Assembly (NCBI RefSeq): GCF_026802175.1
Contig: NZ_CP113797.1
Span: 4,317,026 to 4,381,025 of the forward strand
Reading direction: 5' to 3'
Length of the DNA stretch: 64,000 nucleotides
DNA from: Thermocoleostomius sinensis A174
GTDB taxonomy: Bacteria > Cyanobacteriota > Cyanobacteriia > Elainellales > Elainellaceae
Both the position numbers and the translations under genes were made by a program. The stretch's first letter is position 1. Each line of letters starts with the position of its first letter. Under the pieces are notes generated by a model that was not told the origin of the DNA, ran no database searches, and was given only the letters and a program-made list of their open reading frames with translations. Positions 18,525 through 27,140 of this stretch are shown here, piece after piece.

Positions 18525-19247
18525 ATGCATTGGAATGTTTGTCTTAGTAGTAAAATTCGTTCTCAAGGCTTGACCATTGGTTTAGCTGCGATTGGGACTA
18601 TGGTGATCGGGTGGGAGCAACCGGCCGTTGCTAGGGGCGATCAGCACTCACCCACCCATCGCTATGGGGATGAGTACGACTATCACGAGGAGCGCTATGA
18701 GGATAGCGAAGAGGTTTATGGCGATCGCACCTGGCAAACGATCACAGGACTGACCCAGCAATCGAATTTAATTGGCGCGTGTCGCTACAGCCTGAATAGT
18801 TTAGATGTCTATCGAGATGCCGCCCGCACCCAGCGCATTTTGACGATCGTTCCTGATACTGAACTGCGCTTAACAGGGGTCGTTGGCACGGGCGTCGCCG
18901 AAATCTATTCCCCCGCCCTCGGCTGGATCAGCACCGCCACCATTGAAGCGTGTGATGCCATCCCTGCTCCAGAGCCAGCGGCGCAAGCCTGTTACGAAAT
19001 TTTAACCACGGTAACCGTTCGCAGTGGTCCCGATGGCAGTTATCCAGGAATTGGTCAAATTCGCCGAGGCGGCATTGCCTACGCTACTACCAATCCACCC
19101 ACTGTTTCAGTCAGCCGCGATCGCCGCCGATGGATTGAAATCTATTTCCCGCGCCAAGGACAGGGCTGGTTTTCACTCACCGGATCAGGGGGAGCCGGGC
19201 AAAATGCAGTACGGCTGCCAGATGAGCAGTGTGATTGGGAAGGATGA
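18525..19247 (+). CDS. Secreted protein with SH3-like (SH3b) domains, copy 2
   Basis: A 240-residue paralogue of the preceding gene. ATG 18525 is chosen because AAGGAG (18510-18515) lies nine bases upstream. A signal peptide (LTIGLAAIGTMVIGWEQPAVA) is followed by an acidic Tyr/Glu-rich linker (DEYDYHEERYEDSEEVYGDR) absent from copy 1. Two SH3b-type modules follow, again closing with C-terminal Cys (LPDEQCDWEG). The conserved pattern ACRYSLNSLDVYRDAARTQR, GWISTATIEACDA, VTVRSGPDG and YATTNPPTVS parallels copy 1. Its stop overlaps the next start as ATGA, so it is translationally coupled to the decarboxylase gene. Confidence 0.8.
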   Translation: MHWNVCLSSKIRSQGLTIGLAAIGTMVIGWEQPAVARGDQHSPTHRYGDEYDYHEERYEDSEEVYGDRTWQTITGLTQQSNLIGACRYSLNSLDVYRDAARTQRILTIVPDTELRLTGVVGTGVAEIYSPALGWISTATIEACDAIPAPEPAAQACYEILTTVTVRSGPDGSYPGIGQIRRGGIAYATTNPPTVSVSRDRRRWIEIYFPRQGQGWFSLTGSGGAGQNAVRLPDEQCDWEG

Positions 19248-20740
19248 AGGATGAGGTGCGGCAAGAATTCGATCCACGTCAAGCATCTACACCACTGTTA
19301 GACAGACTGAAAACCTGCGCCCAACGATCGTCTGTGGCGTTCCACACACCTGGACACAAGCGGGGACAGGGCATCTCCGCTAACTTGAGAGATTGGCTGG
19401 GGCAAGCAGTATTTCAAGCAGATTTGCCAGAATTGCCGGAACTGGACAACTTGTTTGCACCCAAGGGCGTGATTCAGCAAGCGCAAGTGTTAGCCGCCGC
19501 CGCCTTTGGGGCAGAGCAGACATGGTTTTTGGCGAATGGGTCTACGTGTGGAATAGAAGCCGCTGTGTTGGCGACCTGTCAGCCAGGAGACAAGATAGTT
19601 CTGCCGCGTAATGTGCATCAGTCGGCGATCGCCGCTCTAATTCTCTCAGGAGCCATTCCTATATATGTGCAGCCTGACTATGATGCAGAGTGGGACGTGG
19701 CGCATGGGGTTTCACCTACTACAATTAAAACGGCGATCGCGCAACACCCTGATGCCAAAGCGGTGTTGATTGTGTCACCCACCTACTACGGTGTAACCAG
19801 CCCAGTGCAGGAAATCGCTGAAATTGTCCATCAGCATGATATTCCTCTGCTAGTAGACGAAGCTCACGGTGCTCATTTCGCCTTTCATCCTGACTTGCCG
19901 CCGTCGGCTTTGTCGCAAGGAGCCGATCTAGCGGTGCAGTCAATCCACAAAACCCTGTCAGCCCTAACCCAAGCGGCTATGCTGCATGTGCAAGGCGATC
20001 GCATCGATCGCGATCGCCTCACCCGCTGCTTATCTTTGGTGCAGTCCACTAGTCCCAACTATTTGCTGCTAGCTTCATTAGACGCCGCCCGCCAGCAGAT
20101 GGCCATCCAAGGACAACCCTTGATGGAACAAGCGCTGAGTTTGTCCAACCGCGTCAGACAGGAACTTGAGCAAATTTCGGGGCTACTCGTGTTAGCCGAT
20201 CGCTCCGATCTGCTTCCTGGCTTCGCCGCTCTGGACTGGACTCGCATCACGATTGATGTCATTAGATTAGGATTAACTGGCTTTGCCGCAGACGAAATAT
20301 TGCACGAGACCTTTGGTGTCACCGCAGAACTGCCCGGTCTGCGCCATCTCACCTTCATCCTGACGTTTGGTAACACCAACGCAGACATCGATCGATTAGT
20401 ATCAGCGTTTAGAGTATTATCTACACTCAAACCGCAACCCCAACTAGAATCCCATTGCCTTTCTTCATCATCCTTTCTGCTTCCTCCCTTCTCTCTTCCC
20501 CCCCTCACGCCCCGTCAAGCCTTCTTCTCAGCGGCTGTCACCCTGCCGATCGCCCACGCGATTGACCGCATCAGTGCCGAGTTGGTTTGTCCCTATCCGC
20601 CTGGAATCCCTGTACTGTTACCCGGCGAAGTAATCACGACCGAGGCGATCGAGTATTTGCAGCAAGTCCTAGCTGCCGGGGGCGTTGTGGCAGGATGCAC
20701 CGACTCAACCCTGGAAACCCTGAGAATTGTCAACGGTTGA
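19244..20740 (+). CDS. Orn/Lys/Arg decarboxylase family PLP enzyme
   Basis: Fold-type I PLP decarboxylase for a basic amino acid (arginine, lysine or ornithine). The 498-residue protein belongs to the shorter class without the N-terminal wing domain. Seen are AFHTPGHKRGQG, WFLANGSTCGIEAAVLATC, PRNVHQSAIAALILSGAIP, DEAHGAHFAFH and the PLP-lysine motif SIHKTLSALTQ with K236, followed by the C-terminal domain (CPYPPGIPVLLPGE). Start 19244 overlaps the previous stop by ATGA with GGGAAGG before it. A Ser/Leu/Pro-rich insert at about 395-425 (CLSSSSFLLPPFSLPPLTP), encoded by pyrimidine-only DNA, looks like an inserted repeat. Substrate cannot be told from sequence; the family often feeds polyamine synthesis. 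Confidence 0.9.
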   Translation: MKDEVRQEFDPRQASTPLLDRLKTCAQRSSVAFHTPGHKRGQGISANLRDWLGQAVFQADLPELPELDNLFAPKGVIQQAQVLAAAAFGAEQTWFLANGSTCGIEAAVLATCQPGDKIVLPRNVHQSAIAALILSGAIPIYVQPDYDAEWDVAHGVSPTTIKTAIAQHPDAKAVLIVSPTYYGVTSPVQEIAEIVHQHDIPLLVDEAHGAHFAFHPDLPPSALSQGADLAVQSIHKTLSALTQAAMLHVQGDRIDRDRLTRCLSLVQSTSPNYLLLASLDAARQQMAIQGQPLMEQALSLSNRVRQELEQISGLLVLADRSDLLPGFAALDWTRITIDVIRLGLTGFAADEILHETFGVTAELPGLRHLTFILTFGNTNADIDRLVSAFRVLSTLKPQPQLESHCLSSSSFLLPPFSLPPLTPRQAFFSAAVTLPIAHAIDRISAELVCPYPPGIPVLLPGEVITTEAIEYLQQVLAAGGVVAGCTDSTLETLRIVNG

Positions 20741-20796
20741 GCAACGGTTGAGCCGCGATCGGAGAATCATACTCCTGATAAAGTGATGAGAGGCAC

Positions 20797-22194
20797 CTAT
20801 TCTTGCATCCCCTCGTATAACAGTCGGGCAAACAGCCGGGCCCCATCGTCGGTCTTCAGCCGGGCATAGGTGAGTGGCTCTGATACCCCAACCGTTCGTA
20901 GATCAGACAGCAGTTCTGGATGAAACTGGCAGGTAAACGATCGTCGGATCTGCTTACTCTCAAAATCCTTATAGATTACGCAGGTTGCCGAACATTCCGT
21001 GACAATTTCATCACCAATGGTGGTAGAACACAAAATTTCGATCGCATCTGGCAGTTTCAATAACCATGCCAGCGAACTACCCGCTAAGGTCGATCGATAC
21101 GGGATGATGGCATCATGCAGCGAACGATAGGCCCAATTGGCAAATAAGATGGCTTCTTCGTTGACCTCATCTGAGTGAAACATGGCAATATTGACTTCTC
21201 GCTCATACTTAAGCGTGGTGTCAATCACGCCTTCATATTCGTCAGCGGTAATCTCATGCGCTCTGATTAAGTCCTCCGGAATGCCAAGCGCCTCTCCATC
21301 GGGAGATTGGTAATGATGTAACTGCCGATCGCCAACTTCTTTATGTTCGTTTGGCCCAACGGCAAACTCTGGGTGATCCCAACCCTCTGCGATGATATGT
21401 CCATTGCGCTTTGTGATCTTGAGAGAAGTGCCCACAGTTTGGATATGTTGGCAAACACGCTTCAGCACTTTTAACGCTTTACCATCCCGATCGCCAGCAA
21501 GGGTATCTAAGTCAAGCACTTGCTGAACCGCTCGTTTAATCAAATTAATGTGCCCTTGGGCGGCTAGCTGATGTCCCAAACAAATAAAGAGGGCGACCGC
21601 ACTAGTGGGCGATCGTGAAATCAAAAGATCTTCAACGATGCAATGGAGATCGTTGAGAGAGCATTGAGCACCATCAAAGGTAGACGCATCCCGTACAGAC
21701 GGATCACCACCTTCAACCACTACCGCCAACCCCGACGTAATCAACGGCACTAATACCTTCGGATCAAACAATCCAGACGACCACAGTGGAAACAAGATTG
21801 AATCACAATCGGCAATTTTTTGAGCAATGTAGGCCACATTGAGAGAGGCTCGGACATTTTCGCCCCGAGGGTTGCACCCAACATGTTCCCATGGCTCAAT
21901 AATGGCGATGGCATTGCGGAATAGCACCGGATGCCGCATCAGAAATTCTAAGTCAGCTTGAGAGTTAATCACCTTCTCCAGTGGTTTACCACATCCCCAC
22001 TCAAACTTTGTGTTTTCTGTTAGCAGAAACCGATCTGGTAACGGATCAGGGGAATGGCGATCGGCAAGAAATTGCCCAATCAGCACGTGCACCGATTCAA
22101 AATCGGAGTTACCTTCATTCAAGAAGCCCGGTTGCAAACGCCAATTGCTGAAGGCAACAGGTAGATGACTCACTTGGTGATTAATTGCACTCAT
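20797..22194 (-). CDS. Divergent class I glutamine amidotransferase-like protein
   Basis: A 465-residue cytoplasmic protein that I do not recognise as a named enzyme. It has the two landmarks of class I (triad) glutamine amidotransferases: a nucleophile motif ALFICLGHQLA with Cys205 and the late motif TCQFHPE with His424 and Glu426. Between them about 210 residues intervene, longer than a standard GATase core, including a KITKRNGHIIAEGWDHPEFA segment typical of these domains. The first 195 residues contain no domain I can name. No synthetase partner is adjacent. It may be a glutaminase-like or a catalytically altered regulator. It is divergent from cbiT across a 317-base gap. Confidence 0.65.
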   Translation of the reverse strand: MSAINHQVSHLPVAFSNWRLQPGFLNEGNSDFESVHVLIGQFLADRHSPDPLPDRFLLTENTKFEWGCGKPLEKVINSQADLEFLMRHPVLFRNAIAIIEPWEHVGCNPRGENVRASLNVAYIAQKIADCDSILFPLWSSGLFDPKVLVPLITSGLAVVVEGGDPSVRDASTFDGAQCSLNDLHCIVEDLLISRSPTSAVALFICLGHQLAAQGHINLIKRAVQQVLDLDTLAGDRDGKALKVLKRVCQHIQTVGTSLKITKRNGHIIAEGWDHPEFAVGPNEHKEVGDRQLHHYQSPDGEALGIPEDLIRAHEITADEYEGVIDTTLKYEREVNIAMFHSDEVNEEAILFANWAYRSLHDAIIPYRSTLAGSSLAWLLKLPDAIEILCSTTIGDEIVTECSATCVIYKDFESKQIRRSFTCQFHPELLSDLRTVGVSEPLTYARLKTDDGARLFARLLYEGMQE

Positions 22195-22511
22195 TCAGTT
22201 GCTATCCTTCTTAGCGTATGGATTCAGAGTTATTGTTTTGTATAGTTCCGGGATGATCGAGACCGAACGGTTGATTGTTTCAGCCAAAATAGTAAATCCC
22301 GGGTTTACGGTCATATCTTACTATTGTTTTGAGTTTTTGAAGGTTACCTTGTGATTGCTAGCCCAAGTGCGGTTTTTTACTTTATCTGCCGTGATTTCTG
22401 TTTAAATCAAGGTAGAAATCAGAGGTTAAGGTAGTAAGAGCCTGAGTGCTATGCATCTGCCTCATTTTTTTACTTCTCGCTTTACACCTTGCTCTCCCAT
22501 CCCTAACAACG
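22195..22511. promoter_or_regulatory. Divergent intergenic region with nested inverted repeats
   Basis: Contains GTAAATCCCGGGTTTAC (22292-22308, a near-perfect palindrome with one G-T pair) inside a larger inverted repeat AATAGTAA (22288-22295) / TTACTATT (22318-22325). This looks like an operator or structured leader element for one of the flanking genes. I looked for a cobalamin riboswitch before cbiT and did not see its B12-box. Confidence 0.45.
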
Positions 22512-23111
22512 ATGTCTTCTCTCTGGCCCTATGTGACGTCTGGTATTCCCGATCACCTATTTGAACGGTTGCCCGGTATTCCGCTCAGCAAACGCGAGGT
22601 GAGACTATTAATTGTGTCATTGCTGCGGCTTAAACGCGACTCGGTGCTGTGGGACATTGGGGCAGGAACGGGAACCGTGTCCGTCGAGGCCGGGTTACTC
22701 TGTTCCCAGGGGAAAGTGATTGCAGTCGAGCGGGATGAAGACGTAGCGGCCCTCATTCGGCGAAATTGCGATCGATTTGGGGTAACAAACGTAGACGTGA
22801 TTGAGGGCAGTGCGCCAGACTGTTTGAAGAACTTGACCCATCAACCCGACTGTGTTTGTGTAGAGGGCGGGAGTCCCATTAAAGAGATTTTGAAAACCGT
22901 CTGGCAGCATCTACAGCCCCAGGGGCGGATCGTGGCAACCGCCGCGAATTTTGAGAATTTATACGCAATTTCCGAAGGGTTGGCTGAATTACAGGTGCGC
23001 AATATTGAAGTGGTTCAATCTACCATTAATCGTTTAGAAACCCGTGGCAATCGACAGGTATTTGCAGCCGTTGACCCAATCTTTGTCTTAAGTGGTGAGA
23101 AATTGGACTAG
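22512..23111 (+). CDS. cbiT: CbiT-type precorrin-6/8 methyltransferase (SAM-dependent)
   Basis: Methyltransferase of corrin-ring synthesis: cobalt-precorrin-6B C15-methyltransferase/decarboxylase. The start at 22512 (MSSLWPYVTSGIPDHLFERL) is chosen over an in-frame upstream codon at 22446, whose extra 22 residues are hydrophobic and untypical. The SAM-binding motif I VLWDIGAGTGTVSVEAG and motif II KVIAVERDEDVA are clear, and GIPDHLFERLPGIPLSKREV is the CbiT start signature. Length 199 residues fits CbiT (about 190-200). Other cobalamin genes are not in the window. Confidence 0.9.
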   Translation: MSSLWPYVTSGIPDHLFERLPGIPLSKREVRLLIVSLLRLKRDSVLWDIGAGTGTVSVEAGLLCSQGKVIAVERDEDVAALIRRNCDRFGVTNVDVIEGSAPDCLKNLTHQPDCVCVEGGSPIKEILKTVWQHLQPQGRIVATAANFENLYAISEGLAELQVRNIEVVQSTINRLETRGNRQVFAAVDPIFVLSGEKLD

Positions 23112-23307
23112 CGTGAGGATGGCATGCGGGTATCCGTCTTCTTCAACTGGCTTGCCCCTCTGTTCTTTGAATCGGTGAGTGTTTTATCCTGAAGAAAGGT
23201 GGACTTTAAAATTCATCTTAAATCTATTTCTATTGATTGGTACATCTGGTACATCTGTCGAAGAGACTAAAAAACAGGCTTTATATGTGCACCTGCGGGA
23301 GGTCAGT

Positions 23308-23688
23308 GTGAATCAAAATGATTTTAGAAACCTGCAATTCAACCTATCAGGAATTCGATTTTGGTTGACGCTCCTGCTGGTGATTTGGCTGTTAAGCTCG
23401 ATCGGCTTAGGATGGCTAGTGAAATTTTCCTTCATCGTGCTTAGCCTGCTATTGATTACTCCCGTCATTGCCTTTATCGGGTTTCGTTGGTGGTTGAAGC
23501 GCAACTTGGTGGTCGATCAATGTCCGGTTTGTGGCTTTGAGTCGGCTGGCATCAACGGCACTCAATTACGCTGCCCTAGCTGTAGCGAGCAACTTCGGGT
23601 TGAAAACAAAAAGTTTTACCGCCTCACTCCTCCTGGAACTGTGGATGTTGAGGCGATCGATGTGTCGGTAAAGCAAATTGAGGATTAA
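23308..23688 (+). CDS. Small membrane protein with zinc-ribbon motif
   Basis: The open frame extends upstream, but GTG 23308 is preferred because GGGAGG stands five bases before it. The resulting 126-residue protein has two closely spaced membrane helices (WLTLLLVIWLLSSIGLGWLV and FIVLSLLLITPVIAFIGF) and a C-terminal zinc-ribbon with CPVCGFE...LRCPSCSEQL. The topology puts the ribbon in the cytoplasm or on the other face of one hairpin. Function unknown; similar small proteins are common in cyanobacteria. It lies 196 bases after cbiT. Confidence 0.75.
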   Translation: MNQNDFRNLQFNLSGIRFWLTLLLVIWLLSSIGLGWLVKFSFIVLSLLLITPVIAFIGFRWWLKRNLVVDQCPVCGFESAGINGTQLRCPSCSEQLRVENKKFYRLTPPGTVDVEAIDVSVKQIED

Positions 23689-23822
23689 CCTCAAAGAAGG
23701 TAGCTCTGCCTTCATGCAGACAATCTACCTCCTTCTTGAACGGTCTCTGCAAATTTAAAACCCAGTTGACCTCATCTTTATCTTTAACCCTAGGCTGCCA
23801 GGACCTTTCCCCTTCTTCTAAG

Positions 23823-24230
23823 CTAATTTTCCTGAGTAATTGACAACGTATAGGGATGACTCTCTTGATTAAGATCGCCCACATACACGGAGTAAGTTCC
23901 TTGCTCCCAAACACCTGGTAGTTCGATCGCCCCGTTTGAATAGCCATCTGACATGACGCAGCGATTGACAGGACCGGTGATCCATAGCGTTGGTTGTCCC
24001 TGCCCTTCTAGCCTAAACCGTAAAGGCGTGGGTTCGTTCACCACAATCACTTGACTGGGTGCGTTGGCAATAAATCCGCACTGGCTTTGCTGTCCCCCTC
24101 CAGAACTACCCGTCACAGTAATGGGGGATGTCAACGGTGTTTGCACTGGATTGCTGTGGGCAACCGTTGCGATCGCCAAGGTGCTGGCAATGGCGGTGGG
24201 AACCGCTAACCAATTGAGCCGCCGTTTCAT
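23823..24230 (-). CDS. Secreted hypothetical protein
   Basis: ATG 24230 is preferred, because the following MKRRLNWLAVPTAIAST is a clear signal peptide and the upstream extension is hydrophobic without sense. The 135-residue mature protein contains two Cys (QCGF, RCVMSDG), a beta-rich part (PTPLRFRLEGQGQPTLWITG) and the ending SHPYTLSITQ. This is the layout of a small secreted Ig-like or pre-peptidase-like domain (GTYSVYVGDLNQ). I do not recognise the family. It is transcribed alone. Confidence 0.7.
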   Translation of the reverse strand: MKRRLNWLAVPTAIASTLAIATVAHSNPVQTPLTSPITVTGSSGGGQQSQCGFIANAPSQVIVVNEPTPLRFRLEGQGQPTLWITGPVNRCVMSDGYSNGAIELPGVWEQGTYSVYVGDLNQESHPYTLSITQEN

Positions 24231-24552
24231 AGTGATCCTCATCCACATTAATGTCGAGAAGCGATTAACGCTGAGAAGGACAAACATGCAAAGATGGGTC
24301 GATATCGCAAAATGTCTCAAGATGCCTTTTTAGCGATGTCCTTCATCTGTCCTCCAACTTGATGATTGTCTTCTCAAAAACTTGAGAAATGACTGGAATA
24401 GTATTTGGAATGTATTGGGAAGATGACAGAAGCTGACAAGTAGATGGTTAAACTCAATGACCCTTAACGCTTTATCTTTTTGATGCCCTTGATACAATCC
24501 TAAGCTGCGAAAACTGGTGCTAACGGTGGCTTGTGCCAGTTCTCCGAGTGCA
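24231..24552. other. Intergenic region, nothing recognised
   Basis: Between two minus-strand genes. No gene, hairpin or repeat that I could support in 322 bases; presumably it holds the promoter of the secreted protein gene. Confidence 0.4.
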
Positions 24553-25512
24553 TCAGTGGGATCGATCGGCCTGAGCTAGCAGCTTTTGCCAGGCCAGCTT
24601 AGCGGCTCCTACCATACCAGCTTGGTTGCCCAACTCGGCTTTAAGAAGCTGCAAACCAGGACGTGAGCTTGGCAAAACACGGCGCTCGAGTTCGGCTTGC
24701 ACCGCGGGAAAGAAAAATTCGGCGCTGGCACTGACCCCGCCACCAATGATGATGGCCTCTGGTGTCAACACATATACCAAACTCGCTAACCCAGCCCCCA
24801 AGTCTCGACCGTAGCTTTGCCAAAAGGCGATCGCGGCTGCATCTCCAGCCTTGGCCCGTGCCCCTAGTTCCTCTGGTTCTAGTCCAGTGCGGCGTCGAAT
24901 TGCCCGAATGCAAGTATATTGCTCTAGCGATCCTTGATTGCCGCTGTTGCAGTCGGGACCGTCTGGATTGAGGGTAATTAGCCCCAATTCTCCGGCTGAG
25001 CCATCGCGCCCCACAAATAGCTCTCCATTGAGGATCACGGCTCCTCCCACGCCTGTCCCCAACGTCAGTACAATAACATCTCGAAAGGTTCGCCCTGCCC
25101 CCAACCAATATTCCCCCAGCCCAGCACAGTTCGCATCGTTAGCAAGAATCGTGGGGCGTCCAGTTTCAGCTTCCAACCAGTCAGCTAAGGGAATATCCTG
25201 CCAGCCTTCTAGGTTAATCGCAACCCTGGCAATGCGACCTGCGGCATCAGCGGGCCCTGGCGTCCCGACTCCGATCGCCACACAGGTTCCAGCCTGATCT
25301 AGTTGATGAATGGCCTCTACCATGGTGGCTAATACGGCTTCTGGATAGGCAGGTTGGGGAGTAGGAACCGTCAGCGCCTCCAGACAGTGCCCTTTCCAGT
25401 CAAACCGTCCGAGCTTAATGGCACTGCCACCTAAGTCAACTCCGATCACCGCTGCGGAGTGCAAGCGATCGATGTCAAGCTTATCAGTGTCAGGCTTATC
25501 AGTGTCAGGCAT
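24553..25512 (-). CDS. ROK family sugar kinase (glucokinase-like)
   Basis: Cytoplasmic ATP-dependent sugar kinase of the ROK family, most likely glucokinase. It has the phosphate-1 motif IGVDLGGSAIKLGRFD, the catalytic ANDANCAGLGE (Asp), LTLGTGVGGAVILNGELFVG and GSAGELG, and a C-terminal adenosine motif (IIIGGGVSASAEFFFP). The ROK zinc site normally reads CxCGxxGCxE; here the segment is CNSGNQGSLEQY, so zinc ligands are lost. The N-terminal 17 residues carry a DNA-level direct repeat (PDTDKPDTDKLDIDRL), so the true start could be slightly further in. Length 319 is normal. Confidence 0.88.
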   Translation of the reverse strand: MPDTDKPDTDKLDIDRLHSAAVIGVDLGGSAIKLGRFDWKGHCLEALTVPTPQPAYPEAVLATMVEAIHQLDQAGTCVAIGVGTPGPADAAGRIARVAINLEGWQDIPLADWLEAETGRPTILANDANCAGLGEYWLGAGRTFRDVIVLTLGTGVGGAVILNGELFVGRDGSAGELGLITLNPDGPDCNSGNQGSLEQYTCIRAIRRRTGLEPEELGARAKAGDAAAIAFWQSYGRDLGAGLASLVYVLTPEAIIIGGGVSASAEFFFPAVQAELERRVLPSSRPGLQLLKAELGNQAGMVGAAKLAWQKLLAQADRSH

Positions 25513-25624
25513 AGTATCTATCCTTGTTTCGTATTTCTTTTCATGATTTCAAGCAATGCAGCGCCATACAAGGGTATCGCGAGATGCGCCAGAATAGATG
25601 GGACGAATGGTAAACGAATGAGTT

Positions 25625-26368
25625 GTGGTATCTAGTTCTTCTAATGTCTCGATCGTGATTCCCACCCTCAACGAGGCGACGTGCATCGATCGCACCTTGC
25701 GGCACTTAGCGTGGCTGAATCCACCGGCCAAGGAAATTATTGTGGTAGATGGCGGCAGCCATGACGATACCGTCGCTATTGCTGAAGCTGCTAACGCAAC
25801 GATCGTTCACTCGGCAGCAGGGCGATCAATTCAAATGAATCAAGGGGCAGCGGCCGCAACCGGAGAAATCCTCTGCTTTCTTCATGCCGATACGCTAATT
25901 CCTGATGATGCAATCACAGTGATGGAAACTACCCTGAAGACTCCAACGATCGCCTGTGGTGGCTTTATCTCGTTGATGGCTGGAAGAGACCAAACCCGCT
26001 GGGGAATTTCGCTGCACAATTATTTAAAAACCTACTATGCGCCTTTGATATTTCGTCCCCATCTCTTTTTTGGCAAAGGATTGCGGCTCTTGTTTGGCGA
26101 TCAGGTGATGTTTTGTCGGCGAACAGATTTCTGGAATTGTCAGGGCTTTGATCCAGCCTTACCCATCATGGAAGAAGCGGATCTGTGCTTAAAGTTAACG
26201 CGCTATGGTCGCATTTACCTAGTGAACCGAGTGGTGCAATCCTCCGATCGTCGGGTCGCTACGTGGGGAGTGCTGAAAGCCAATGTTGTTTACTTGTTGA
26301 TTGGGTTTTTGTGGGGAATGGGTGTATCAGCAACGTACCTAAAACGGTTCTATGAAGAGATTCGCTAA
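25625..26368 (+). CDS. Family 2 glycosyltransferase (TIGR04283-like)
   Basis: GT-A fold glycosyltransferase. The 247 residues begin at GTG 25625. It has VSIVIPTLNEATCIDRTL, EIIVVDGGSHDDTVAIA, RSIQMNQGAAAATGEILCFL and HADTLIPDDA, where the HAD replaces a DxD. This combination (RSxQMNxGAxxATGexLxFLHADT) belongs to the TIGR04283 group, described with arsenosugar or selenodomain clusters. A C-terminal membrane helix (VVYLLIGFLWGMGVSATYL) suggests membrane association. No partner of that cluster was seen. It is divergent from the ROK gene. Confidence 0.85.
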   Translation: MVSSSSNVSIVIPTLNEATCIDRTLRHLAWLNPPAKEIIVVDGGSHDDTVAIAEAANATIVHSAAGRSIQMNQGAAAATGEILCFLHADTLIPDDAITVMETTLKTPTIACGGFISLMAGRDQTRWGISLHNYLKTYYAPLIFRPHLFFGKGLRLLFGDQVMFCRRTDFWNCQGFDPALPIMEEADLCLKLTRYGRIYLVNRVVQSSDRRVATWGVLKANVVYLLIGFLWGMGVSATYLKRFYEEIR

Positions 26369-26388
26369 GTTAGATCAAGTTTAATAAA

Positions 26389-27078
26389 TTACTTTGAATC
26401 GATCGCATTCAAGCTCCAATCATAGGGAAGGTAATGAATGGATGGAGAGGCAGGTAAAGATGTTTGAAGGTACGGTTCAATATAGTTGGAAATTGAGGAT
26501 GCCGCATTGAAAAAATCAGCTTTGTACCATTTGAAAATTTTGCTGCAATACAGCGTTTCTGTTTGCGGATCGAACATCACTTTATTAGGATTCCTGATGA
26601 ACCGCTGTGCGTCATCTTCCAGTTGATCAAAAACGATATCAGGAAAATAAGCTTGATTGCGCAACAACGGACATCCCACTGATGCACAAACCAGGGCAAA
26701 ATGAATACGCGGCTCTTGAAACTGCGATCGCAAGATGCCATGCTCAATACGATTTAAACTATAGCCTTCACCCTGCAAACGATAGACAGGACGCTGAAAA
26801 AACAGAAAAAATTGCAGCCAATTGGGAATTCCCAGCACACTAGGAAGAATCGATCGAATTGGGTAGCGTTGTAAAACCTGATGAATCGTGAGGGCATTAT
26901 ATAAATTCAACCACAGCGATAGTTGTTGCTTGGGTGTTAGTGCCGTTAGATTGACAGAACTGAGGTCATCGAGCCATTCCCAAAGATCCCGATACCCAGA
27001 CGTTTGCCAACGGCGATAGTCCACCCGCCCTTGATCATTCACATACTTTTGTAATAAGCAATTCCACGGTTCAAACAT
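26389..27078 (-). CDS. DUF547 domain protein
   Basis: A 229-residue protein with the DUF547 core: QLSLWLNLYNALTIHQVLQR, LNRIEHGILRS and HFALVCASVGCPLLRNQAYF. The function of DUF547 is unknown; it is common in cyanobacteria and plants. A papain-like or hydrolase-like fold has been speculated, based on the conserved Asn/His/Cys (NLYN...EHG...CAS.GCP). No signal peptide is visible, although many DUF547 proteins are exported. ATG 27078 is used instead of an upstream TTG at 27084. Convergent with the glycosyltransferase gene. Confidence 0.85.
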   Translation of the reverse strand: MFEPWNCLLQKYVNDQGRVDYRRWQTSGYRDLWEWLDDLSSVNLTALTPKQQLSLWLNLYNALTIHQVLQRYPIRSILPSVLGIPNWLQFFLFFQRPVYRLQGEGYSLNRIEHGILRSQFQEPRIHFALVCASVGCPLLRNQAYFPDIVFDQLEDDAQRFIRNPNKVMFDPQTETLYCSKIFKWYKADFFNAASSISNYIEPYLQTSLPASPSIHYLPYDWSLNAIDSK

Positions 27079-27140
27079 CAGCAAAACTCGCTTGCCACTT
27101 CCCTATACCCCTATTAGCCCACCCACTCATCCACCCATTC

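Noticed and set aside
22195-22511. Cobalamin riboswitch before cbiT
   Set aside because: The conserved B12-box and other core segments were not found.
23695-23740. Possible terminator between two convergent genes
   Set aside because: Arms AAGAAGG-TAG and CTA-CCT-CCTTCTT pair only with a bulge and no T-run follows on either strand.
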